Under the pieces are notes generated by a model, which worked only from the letters and a program-made list of their open reading frames with translations, made no database searches and was not told the origin of the DNA. A DNA stretch of 64,000 bases, taken from Syncephalis fuscata (lineage: Eukaryota > Zoopagomycota > Zoopagomycetes > Zoopagales > Piptocephalidaceae). Location of the stretch: contig JAHLTZ010000017.1 of the NCBI GenBank assembly GCA_025786725.1, forward strand, positions 310,001-374,000. The letters run 5' to 3'. Positions 36,219 to 46,935 of this stretch are shown in pieces (the first letter of the stretch is position 1; each line of letters begins with the position of its first letter). A program made the translations under genes and the position numbers.

Positions 36219-36786
36219 TTACACTATTTTCATAAGTTTATACAAAATGTAACATAGTTAGCGTATAAATCAATACTATGTAATTCTACTTACTAACTAT
36301 AGATTGTTAAACACGCAGTGCGCAGTATGTTTAATGCATAGCTAATTGATATATACGTAACTTACCAGCTATTGATGGCAAATTATCGGGCACAATGCAT
36401 ATATTAATTTATAGCTAATTGCTATACAATGGCACTTACGTACTATTAGTGTCAAATTATTGGACACACAATACATAGCATATGTTAATTTATAGTTAAT
36501 TAATATACAATATCACTTACAAGCTATTAACATCAGGTAATCAAACAGTGTGTTATGTATTACCCACAGTAAATTAAACATAAATGATACATTCTATTAA
36601 TATGTAGCATTACTTACGATCTGGTAACATCGGTTAGGTAATGCAAGCAGTATTTAATTAGCTAAGTAGTTAATTATTGTAATACAATATATTACCACGA
36701 ATTGGAGCCGGCTTAGCATCCACCATGGCTGTAGCGGCTATCAAAGCCACGACAATGGCACAGATGGCGGCAATAGAAAGCTTCAT
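36219..36786 (-). CDS. Secreted short peptide with five 3-nt microexons (predicted)
   Basis: Exon 1 (36786-36696, 91 nt) encodes a signal peptide (MKLSIAAICAIVVAL onward to VDA) and KPAPIR, ending in phase 1 before GTAATA. Five AG-NNN-GT units follow: ATC 36618-36620, CTT 36521-36523, TAC 36440-36442, CTG 36366-36368, TTA 36294-36296. The terminal exon after GAAAATAG (36231-36224) gives TG then TAA at 36221-36219. Spliced this way the mature part is about 12 residues, KPAPIRDPLPVM. The last intron is 70 nt, against 72 nt in the array gene, and the stop sits at the matching place. The first triplet (ATC) is the same in both genes. Product function unknown; size and secretion would suit a signalling peptide, but this is only a guess. 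Confidence 0.55.
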
Positions 36787-37057
36787 GGTGATATGGATTT
36801 GTTAAGAAAAACAAACAAAATAAAAGAGTGTCTAGGGTAAAATAGATGCAATGAACGTTTGGCAGAAAGTAGAGTACGATGATAATGCTACTATTTAGTT
36901 GTGTGCATTTTGTGAGCTATTTAAGTTCATGTTTATTCCAAAGGATCAAGGAATGTATTCTATGGAATGTACGATTAAATGGAACCTAAACCAATAGGTT
37001 ACATCCATATGCTAACATAAAACATGTGTATAACAATATCAATGGTGTGTTAACATG

Positions 37058-37157
37058 TTGCCAAGTCTTTACTTCTATGCCCTTGGCAAATAATATACTG
37101 TAGGGTCTTTACTTTAATTTTTTAACAAATAACATGCTGCCAGATTTTACTTCAATT
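37058..37157 (-). promoter_or_regulatory. Upstream element, three degenerate copies
   Basis: Minus-strand copies of TTGAAGTAAAAYCTGGCAG-like motif at about 37058-37077, 37099-37118 and 37137-37157, 272-371 bp upstream of the ATG at 36786. Equivalent to the elements at 6704-6803 and 17607-17670. Confidence 0.5.
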
Positions 37158-37730
37158 ATTTTTAACAATTACGCAGATAAAATGGCAATATTAATGGTTC
37201 AACGTATATGTGGTGGAAATGTATATATTGATGTGTATTTTACCATTTCACATAGTTCAAACGTGCAGTGCAAACTAAATTGATTAATGCTACAGAAACA
37301 ATAGGGATGCATCGCTACACATTTGCTGTTGTTTTAGCCAAGGACCTCATTGCTCAATATCTGCATGCATCTCAAACAGCTCTTAGCGCTGATACAGCAA
37401 CAGCATCAATAAATTGGCCTTGTAGTGCTTTACGGCTATTTACTAGTGCGTAGGCTAATTATATTTTTAAATCATAAAAATGTACTGATTAGTTTGATCG
37501 TTTATTCAATTTGACATTGTAATCATTGCTTAAAATAAGTGGTTCATTTTTAGCATTGTGTTATCAAATGTTACTACATATTTTATTATTAAATAATTAT
37601 ATAGCACAATAATTGATCTTTATAATCTTACTGTAAATATTAAACATATTCGTTTCACTAAAGATTATTTATTTAATAATTTATTTATTACAAAGTTTAA
37701 TTTTAAAGAATATAAATGCAATATTATAAA

Positions 37731-40198
37731 TCAAGTTTTAATGGCTGTTGCCTCGATAGATGGATTACTGCCTTGTAAGATAATAAATACCAACACAAGT
37801 AGACATGTACCCGCTACATCGCCAATCGCTGTTCTAAATGTTGGACAAGTAAGTGCTCAGCTATCTAGCTGTATTATATCGAATCACTTACATGTATGGC
37901 AGTGCATAATTATCCGGATCTAGACTCCTATGCCATAATGCAACGACAATCCATCGTGATGCGACTAACAGACCAGCAACCTATCACGTTGAATATACAT
38001 TGTCAATAATTGATAAAATACTACCAATGTCATTCATTCATTCATTAACTTACTAGTAGCATTGAGGCCAGTGTATATAGTAAAAACATGCCAACAGTAA
38101 CACTACCATGACCAAGATTAAATGCCCGTACTATACCCAAGAATGGCCATTGGACGGGTAGGTTAAGTAGCCATAGCACGACACCAATAACCAGCTGCTT
38201 CTCTTGTCGTCGTGCATGTAATGCAGTGGATATACGTGAAGCAAATACACAACATAGATTACCTGATACGCCTAACAAATTACAAGTCAGTATTATATAG
38301 TTAAAAGTATATAATAATACTATACCATTAAGTACAGGAACTAGAACTGCTATGCCGGCATATCGATCAATAAACCGTTCAAGTACTAGACCGGCCAGAC
38401 TAATGATCATTATAATGATGCAATTGTTAATAAGCTAACGTATAATATATATATATGGCTATTACCTTGAAATAGCCATGGCTAATAGAATGGGTACCCA
38501 ACCATCGAACATCGTTTCTCTTATAAGTTCATTTTTGCGTATTAGCCAGAACCATACTGGTAATGAGAATAGCATAATAATAAAAAGTACAGTAGGAAAT
38601 ATAGTATCTTTTTAATCAATTAGTAGCAAATCCTATATTAATACAAGTCAATCACACTTACCCATGACGGGGTAAAGCCAGCTGCTAATGATAGCCAATA
38701 CCGCTAGCGTAATTAAATCACCAAAACTCGCGGCAATTGGTGTAGCCACATTATCTGGATTAATGCCTCGTCGTCGACAAGCGATACATAGGAAACACAT
38801 ACATAGACCAAGTAATGCACTACTTACTGCAGCACATATCATAGCCGATGTAATAATAAGCATTGCTTGGTGAAATGAGAATGGACTAGCTGTGCCACTA
38901 CTACCATGTGTAATGAAACCCATAATAACTGATAATAGACCAGCCAAACACGAGACACTGAGTGCTTGTAGTTGTAGCAAGGCTAAATTGCCCCATACTA
39001 AAAGACGTTGTGATTTTGGCACATCCAAATCACCTAAATTTGCCTAATATTGATTATTCATTTACTAACGAGCTATTAATATTAATGAATACTTACGGCT
39101 GTTGACATTCTTGAGGCAAGATTCATTTCTAGATTGCCTTTAAGACCAAGTAACACGGGAACCATAATAAATAGCTGGGTAATATGTGTAAATACCGTCC
39201 AATGCTAATTATAGTTAATTAACGATTACCATATAATATTTAATAAATATCGTTTATTGCTAATATACAACTTACCTGTACAACATCGAGTAACCAACCC
39301 GCCATGATAAGACCAACAACGGCAACTAACAATGATGGAAGCGTCTAATGGTTATCCATTTTATATTAATATTTGCAATAATGGCCATATCTACACATTC
39401 ACTTACCTGAAGTGCCACTACAAGTGGACTATCCTCAACCGGCCCATCTTCAGCATTAGTTCGACGGCCACCAAGCATACTTGTATCTGATGCGGCAAAA
39501 CTAAACTTTCGTCTAAAGTGTCCAGCCACATCTTCAAGTAGAATAGTGGAAAAAGACGCGCCTCGATCACGTAATCTTTTACGACTCATATGTAGCCACG
39601 CATCTCCATCCTCCTCGTCGTCATCCTCATTTTCTTCCTCTATTATATCCTCGCCACGGCCTCGTAATCCATGTTGACCTTTTCGTGGCTGTATCGGTGT
39701 CAATGGAACATCTTGCCCATCCAATTCAATAGCTGTATCCAATCGACTCACATTGGCTGCTACACGTCGATCATTTAAATCCATCGTATCACTACTATTT
39801 TCACTCTGCAATAATCTATAAGGCCCACGAGATGGCCCTGTTCGATGCGGCCCTGTCACCGAGTCGTGCAACACTACTGTTTCCTCATCTTCACTATCAG
39901 GTGTTTCATGAAGTGTATGATTGCCTAGATTCGTATAGCCTGTATTCGGCCTATTTAACGAAGGTTCACTGAAGGTAAGATGGCGACCTAGTAAATTGCC
40001 ATCGAGTCGAATAGCTTCTGTAGACGCGGCTTCGCTATTATTAGCCGCTGTTGTCGCGACTGCTCTGTCATGACCACGCTCGTCACTATGACTTGCTTCA
40101 TAGGTAAACGGACGTGTAGGTGTTCGTGGTTCTGAAGAAGCGTCAGACGGTGACGGCAATGTTATTATTGGTAGCCGTGATAATTCTGGTTCAGTCAT
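37731..40198 (-). CDS. SLC41/MgtE-type magnesium transporter
   Basis: Plasma- or organelle-membrane Mg2+ transporter or exchanger. The start ATG at 40198 opens a long hydrophilic, Ser/Thr- and acid-rich N-terminus (about 270 residues, with [13 protein letters not shown]). Two MgtE-like membrane repeats follow over several exons. Repeat 1: [35 protein letters not shown], then [19 protein letters not shown]. Repeat 2: [29 protein letters not shown], then a [19 protein letters not shown] exon near 37800-37930. The N-P-D-N and D-P-D-N cores with following P-I/A-I-G-D are the family signatures. The last exon ends TGA at 37733-37731. Introns are GTAAGT types of 50-70 nt. Ion specificity follows from family only. 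Confidence 0.86.
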
Positions 40199-40565
40199 TG
40201 TGAAGCAATGGGGAAAGTAAAGGAGTATAATATATTAGTAGAAGTCGTAGAAGTAATAACAGTATATAGAGTATAAAAGGGAGGGCTATTGACTTTTTAG
40301 TTATTAAAATACTGTCGGTGTTTAATTAACCTACACGTTACCTATATTATTTGTAAGGGATATTTTGTTAAAGATTAATGTTATCGTAATTTGAATCATC
40401 ATAATAATGATAACAACACTTTGATACTTTTATCCTTAGTACTTTCTTTATTGTATCACGTCGTTGTTGCTTTATTACTGATTGACACGATTGCGTAATA
40501 GTTTATTAAACATTAACTATTGATCAAGTATTATAGTGTTGTATAAGCAACTATAACTTTACACT

Positions 40566-41106
40566 ATGACTGTAATTGCCAGTTGGGATGAATTCCATCA
40601 AGCCGCTATTGATCTTGGTCAAGAGGCGCCTAAACAAGTAAGTCTTTACTGCATACAAATACATAGATATGTACAGCGGTTAGTTATTGATTCGATATTG
40701 CATTAAATGATCGTATAGACACGATTTGTTACAAAATATCGACACTGTGATGGTAAGCTTGAACTTAAAGTCACGGATGACCGAACGGTAAGTATAGCGA
40801 CCAAACAGTGTTTATATCTATTCTAATCATTTCAATACAGTGTCTGCAATATCGAACAGATCAAGCAGTCGATTTAAAACGATGGGAACGACTTACACGC
40901 GCTTTAATGCAATCCATGTCCAACCGTGTATCGGAACCAGAAGGTAACTATTGAGTCTATAATGTAAATACTATAATAACCCTCCGTTACATATAGAACC
41001 AGAAGTGGCTCAGCTAGCACCCGTAACTATAACCGCTACTACTACTACCGCTACAGCAACCACAAAAACCACTAAGCAAGGTGGTAAACGTAAAAAAGGA
41101 CGATAA
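40566..41106 (+). CDS. SRP9: Signal recognition particle 9 kDa protein (SRP9)
   Basis: With SRP14 binds the Alu domain of SRP RNA and slows translation during targeting to the ER. The start is ATG 40566 (MTVIASWDEFHQAAIDLGQ). Four short exons follow: TRFVTKYRHCDGKLELKVTD, CLQYRTDQAVDLKRWERL and a Lys-rich tail ending GGKRKKGR at TAA 41104-41106. WDEF, KYRHCDGKL, KVTDD and TDQA are all SRP9 landmarks, and length matches the family with a Thr/Ala-rich spacer before the basic tail. The stop lies about 270 bp from the 3' end of the convergent TBC1D31-like gene. Confidence 0.92.
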
Positions 41107-41378
41107 ACATATAGTTATAATAATGATACGGGTGGATATAATTATACATAGATTCATGTATAAATCCACAACATTACTTAATAAACATTGATTATATATA
41201 TAAACTTTAACTAATAATTCTTTCTTTGATAACAACACTATTCATCATCGACTGTTTCTTAACAAACAAAAAACAATAATTACGCATTTACGTGCAAACA
41301 TCCACGCACACATTGTCTTGCCACGATAAATACGCTTAACATGAACTTCTTTTAACAAATCGACACTTGACCGATGTT

Positions 41379-44300
41379 CTACAAAGCACCCAATCTATAT
41401 ATATATATGTGTATGTATATTGTTAGTGTTATTATTCTATTCAATAAATACAACACTTACCGGTCACGTAATAATTCAACTTCATCTAATAGAATTTGTG
41501 ATCGAAGTCTTGATTCCCGTCGAGAAGAGGACTGGTTCAGGTCGGGATAGTTGCCAGGAGGCATGGCGGTGAACGGATTATGGTAGGCAAATGGAGAAGT
41601 CTCCGTACCGGTGTCCTCTTCAATACGGTTGGCCAAATCAATCAAATCTAATAGACGTACTTGTTGAGGTTGGTGTAGTATTTCCTATAATAACACAGTG
41701 TTAATTACTTGAATAGTAATTATAATGTACACTTACTTCAAACTCTTCTTCTGTACGCAGATTAAGTAATGTGTCACGACACCCAATAAGTAGAGCTACG
41801 GCAAAGAAGTAAATAAAGGAGGGTGGTCGTGTAAAGCAATGATCCCATAGACGGGCCCAATCTTCTTTACAGAGTACTTCTGAAAAGAGCGATTGTAATG
41901 GAATCCATCCGTAAATCTATTAATATTAATGTTTATAAATATAATAAGCATAGTATTGGTTATCTATCTACTCACCTCATTAGGAATGACATGAGACCGG
42001 AAGTGCTCAAGTAGTTCAAGGTCATGCTCCGATAGTAATTCATCCAATTTCTCCAAGAATAGCTTAGGGGCAGACGGGAATTGATTCCACCAGCCTTGGC
42101 ACCAATTACCTAAGTATATAATAAATTGATTAATAAACTAATAGTAAATACTATTAAATATAAATATATACGTACTTAATAGTGTAGCTACAAGCTCAAA
42201 GCAAGCAAACAAATCATCGCCCATCATCTTCACAAAGGGGAAGACTAAATAGGGCATATAGTCGAGTTCTTCAAATGCTGGATTCCAATGTACTAGCAAT
42301 GATATCATACTATTGTAATGTTAATTAATAAGTAGTAATTAGTAATTAGTAATTGGTAATAATTACTATTATATTATGCTTACCGTTCCATGGCCAGTTG
42401 CAATTTACGGTTCTGCATAGAAAATCGTTCACGGAATCGATCAATACATGAATGTGTACCTTGTGATACCAAATCACGGAATGCATCTATTATTATTATT
42501 CATTATTCATTATTCATTATAAATAATGACATTAATATTCATTTAGATTAATAGCTTATTATAGTGTTTACCTTGGTTCTGAGGCAGTACAAGTAAGAAT
42601 CGCCAGATAAGTGTACGATAATCACGTGGAAAACGACCACGCTTCTCTAGAATCTCTACTAAACTCTTTCGATTCATTTCTGGATTGCCATTATGGGTCA
42701 GGTCAATATCCGAGTCAAGTACCGATCGGTTGGCTTCACTGGATGCATCAGTTGGCGTAGGCGATGCATTAAGATATTCACGATACTGAATATTTGAACG
42801 TGAACCGGAGTTACCAGAACGTGATGGTCCTGGTGCATCCGACATACGACGGTTCGAGTAAGTATCGCGTATCGATTGAGGACGGGCACCCGAAAGACTA
42901 TTACGAGACCTTGTGGAGTTGGCCGTATTCGATAGATTGCGTGGAATCGACGGGGGACCACTAAGACGATTGGGACGATTACCAGACGCTGAGGACACTG
43001 AATTACTACGAACTGGCATAGGAATACGTGATGCTGATGCACCCGATAAACGACGGTCCTCTTGACGGTTTCGTGTTGGTGTAGCAGCACCACTACGAAT
43101 ACTAGTAGCGGGTGAAGATGCACCGGAAACTCGACGAGAATGGGTTACTGACATATTTGCATAATCATCTTCAGAGGGCGACTAATAGTGTGTGTGTGTG
43201 TGTTTATGGATCATTCATTAATAAGTATAGTGTATACACCTTTATATTCTAAATCACTTACTGGCGCACGTAGTAACGTTTCAACTGACCAAAGTGTGAT
43301 AAATGATGGCGAATTGATCGGCAGTGTTGATAGAATTAAGCCATCTGATGAAATGGTAAAATTCTTGGCCTAATTAATCATTTAAATGATTGTTGTTATA
43401 TTGATATTTAATAAACTATAAACTACAAACTATAGATTTACTTACTGGCTTAAGACCAACACCTTTGGAAAAGTTTGATATCGCATCAAAAATAATAATG
43501 CGGCCTTGAGCATTAAGTACAACAAGCAATGTAGTTCGCGCGGCAAACTCCATTTGTACAATGCCTGTCTGTAGTCGTTCATCAATAATCTCTCTCTGTA
43601 GACGCTGCTCTTCAACGTTCCATACATGAATAATACCCCTGTAGATCCATGTTACCTACAATATATGCATGCTAATCAATTCAACTTACCAGCCCCCTGT
43701 GACCATCAATTTACCATCACTTGATAGAGAAAATGAACTTAAACCACCAACAACATCATCATCTAATCCGACTAAATCATCTGGTGTAATCTTCCAGATC
43801 TGATCAAGTGTTTCAGAGTCCCATAGTACAATTGAATCATCGCGGAAATTAGCTACAATCATATCGCCAGATGGAGAGAATTCAGTTTGATTGACGCCCA
43901 CTGCATCTACACCTGTAAGTACATGTCGACGTGACCAATCCAACGTATCCCATAGAACAGATTCTGAGGCTGATGAAGTCAAAACACGAGGACGTGAGGG
44001 ATGAACACTAATACGTGTTACAATATTCTCGTGATGAGAAGTAAGTTTAGCCACTGGTGCGCCCGTGTCTATTCAATAATGTTAAGTAAATAGTTATATA
44101 ATTAATAAAAGTATTTGTTATTTATATTTCTAAAGATAACATAAACAACAACTATGTTGTACTTACCCATATTGTAACAGTGAACAGCACGATCCGATAG
44201 ACCCACAATAAGCTCATTGGGTTTGGCAACACCCAGGGCCACAGCTGTACCAGAGATACCTGTACGTGCAATCAACCAGTATTTGTTGGCCTCAAGGTCA

Positions 44301-44683
44301 AACAAATAGATATGGCCTCGTTGATCCACAGCACTCATCAGTGCCGAAGAAGTAGCTGCGCCCTGAGCCATACTGCCGCCTATCGGTGTTGTAAAACGCG
44401 CCCGACGACCATGATCACGTCGGAAACCAACACAGCCCCACTGAACACCGCCTGTGACCTTGTCACCTTTCTTAGCGGGACGGTTAGCGTTAACAAAGGC
44501 CAGACGCGCGGTGACTCTATATTGAAGCACAGTCTAGTTAGATGTCATCGCAACTGCAAATACTCGTGGAATCTATACTGACTTTTCGCTAGGAGGGGCA
44601 GCAAAGGGATCATCTCTATTCTCCCATAAACTACCTGAACGCGATTCCGCCACATAAACACAGGCTGATGAAGTAACAGACAT
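41379..44683 (-). CDS. TBC1D31-like WD40 plus TBC-domain protein
   Basis: Resembles TBC1D31 (WDR67), a centriolar-satellite protein in animals. The start ATG at 44683 opens MSVTSSACVYVAESRSGSLW. An N-terminal WD40 propeller follows: GHIYLFDLEANKYWLIA, HHENIVTRISVHPSRP, VLWDTLDWSR, TEFSPSGDMIVANF, FSLSSDGKLMVTGG, IIHVWNVEEQRL. A Ser/Arg-rich low-complexity linker (about 42690-43150) precedes a TBC fold: RFLLVLPQNQ, AFRDLVSQGTHSC, YLVFPFVKMMGDDLFACFE, W-x-Q-x-x-W-W near 42090, and WARLWDHCF. No canonical I-x-x-D-x-x-R catalytic finger was seen, so GAP activity is doubtful, as in the animal protein. The last small exon after GTAAGT at 41457 gives TAG at 41381-41379. About 12 exons. Confidence 0.78.
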
Positions 44684-45659
44684 GATATAATAAACACGGA
44701 TATAGATACTGAGGTAAGTGTGGGTAAAAGAGAAGTGCTTTGAAAGAAGTAGAGAGTGAAAGAGGATGTGGTGTAGGGGTGTGAAAGTGAAAGAGCAAGT
44801 GTAATAGAGAGAGCGAGAGTAGTTAAATAGGAGTCGTGTTATTAGTGTATTAATAGAGGTGATGGTGTGGGGTTTGTAGCTGATAATGTATTATCAAAAT
44901 AAAGTAAAAGTAAAAGTAGTAAGTATTCAAGTAAAAGTAGTAGTAGTAGTAGTAGTAGTAGTAGAGTAGTCGTAATCAATAACAGGATTGAGTATTATTG
45001 ATAATAGTAATAAAATAAGGATATATGACGTGAATAGTCAATAAAATAGAAGCAACGACGTAACAATATGAATTTTTTTAAAGGAATTTTAAACAAAAAG
45101 AAGAACGGTATTTATGGTAGTGAATTACAACACACAATTAAAAAGCATGCACTTGCTAACCCGCAGTTAGTATAGTTTGAAAACAAATAAGCTGCTTTAC
45201 GTAATGCTGCTCTGTTCGTTGCCAGCAATAATAGAAAAAGCGTAGCAACAAAAAGCCACAACCACAAACGGTAGACACACACACGCACACCGTTGTGGTA
45301 CAAAAAGATGCTACCTGGGAGAAAAAGTAAGTATTAAGAGCGCTACCAACCGCACCAAATCACGCGCGCAGTTATAATCCGCTACACTTTAGTCCCAGAA
45401 TGAGAATAAAAGCGTTTTTTAAAGGCGACTAGACCAATAACGACAATAACCACTGGATGAGAAAAGTGAGATGACTAAATGCGTGTTGATACGAAGTACG
45501 GAGGAGAAGGAAAAAAAGCAAGAGCGACGACTGCAACCGATGCTAGATAAAGAATTGATGGCTTCCTTGCCTATTGACTCCACTTTCTATTTACTTGCCA
45601 TTCTTTTACTTTAAAGAAAGGAGAATATAGTTGTATTGAAATTCGTCAGCTTTAACGTT
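44684..45659. other. Divergent intergenic region with AGT repeat
   Basis: Lies between the divergent TBC1D31-like and NECAP genes. Holds GA-rich tracts (44760-44830), a perfect AGT triplet run at about 44936-44965, and a CA tract near 45272-45292. No gene is supported. Confidence 0.55.
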
Positions 45660-46881
45660 ATGGCGACAGCATCTACGTCATCGGCCTCTAGTAGTGCTGA
45701 TGCCGCGAAAACGACAGAGGTAGTAGCAGCAGCAGAGCCGACAAAGACAGATGAAGTATATGAAATGGTATTATTACAACTACCTGAATGCTTTGGTAAG
45801 CTACATTATTTATTGTTCTATATAAATACGTAGATATAGATAGTTGGATATATAAATGAAGAGAATGTATATTATAATGTATAATACTAACAACAACTTG
45901 TATTTTGTATGTACAGTGTATCGTTTACCACCTCGCACCCGTAGTGGAGGCTATCGGTAGGAAGCAGCGCATAATTCAGTGTTAATTTGTAATATAAACT
46001 TAATTAAGACGGTAGGGCAGAAGAATGGGGACTTGATAATCCAATGTGGACTGGCCGTATACGCATTATTGGTCAAGGAGAGCAATGCTTTATTCGACTA
46101 GAGGATCCAAAGACAGGTAGGAAAGCAAAAGCTTAATAAAATACAGCGAAAGGTCATTTATTATTATAATAGAGGAGTTATTTGCCGCTGGTCCTTACGC
46201 ATCGGATGGACGAGCAGTTGAAGTGGCTCTTGATAGTAGTCGGTATTTTGTATTACGTGTTGAAGATGCGGGTAAGTAGATGAATATATTAACAGAGTAG
46301 ATAAATATAATGAATATAATTCATTTATAGGACGGCGGGCATTTATAGGTATAGGATTTCGTGAACGGAATGATGCGTTTGATTTTAATGCTACACTACA
46401 ATCCTATCTACGGTAAGTAAATATAGTAGTAGTCTACTAATTAAATCATTTTTAATGTATTTTAATAAACAACTAATTCTACTAGACATCGACGTGCGAT
46501 TGAAGATCGTGCTTCTGGCAAGGCATCCGTATCAAATACACCTTCTATCAATTATCAATTAAAGGAGGGTGAAGTTATTCATTTAGCATTAAATGGTGTA
46601 AGTTTAAATTAAATGACTATTTATGTGTATTGACATAATTATAGATGCCAACTACAAAGGCATCTAATCGAGTAAATGCTACATTAAATGGTAAATAGTT
46701 ATTTAAATCATTAGCATAAATGTTAATGAATGACTTTTAATAATTGAGTCTAGATGTATTACCATTATTACCGCCACCACCACCGCCGACAACAAAAAAA
46801 ACACAAGATAATGTAGATAATAGCAATAACAATGAAGAAGACGAAGAAGACGAAGATTTTGGTGATTTTATGAGTGGTTAA
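45660..46881 (+). CDS. NECAP-type clathrin adaptor accessory protein
   Basis: Endocytic protein that binds the AP-2 complex. The start is ATG 45660, with an Ala/Ser-rich lead before YEMVLLQLPECF. Then VYRLPPRTRSGGYR, PMWTGRIRIIGQGEQCFIRLED, ELFAAGPY, VEVALDSSRYFVLRVED, GRRAFIGIGFRERNDAFDFNATLQSYL and INYQLKEGEVIHLAL, over eight exons split by 45-80 nt introns. This is the complete PH-like NECAP fold in order. The C-terminus is Pro-rich then acidic and closes with EDFGDFMSG; FGDF fits the F-x-D-F motif that binds adaptin ears. The usual animal W-V-x-F end is absent. Confidence 0.9.
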
Positions 46882-46935
46882 CATGACTAAACAATATGCT
46901 TCTATTAAATAAAATGACGGCTTTGAAACATCTAT

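Larger units (their letters stand above)
35840..37535. repeat. Duplicated block, copy 2 (1696 bp)
   Basis: Direct near-identical copy of 5496-7179, 12 bp longer, because every single-base gap in the alignment falls in copy 1. Its left flank is unrelated to that of copy 1. Its right flank leads straight into the 3' end of the SLC41 gene, whereas copy 1's right flank continues as relict peptide-locus upstream sequence. It lies about 1.3 kb upstream of the microexon-array gene in the same orientation. Confidence 0.93.

Noticed and set aside
36150-36223. Alternative terminal exons for the five-unit peptide gene (acceptors CTGCCAG or CTTTAG further on)
   Set aside because: They would give longer tails, but the acceptor at 36224 gives an intron of usual length and an immediate stop at the position matched in the array gene, so it is preferred.
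5496-37535. LTR retrotransposon formed by the two direct 1.69-kb copies
   Set aside because: The 28.7 kb between them contains ordinary housekeeping genes and no reverse transcriptase, integrase or gag, and the copies contain a peptide gene rather than LTR landmarks.
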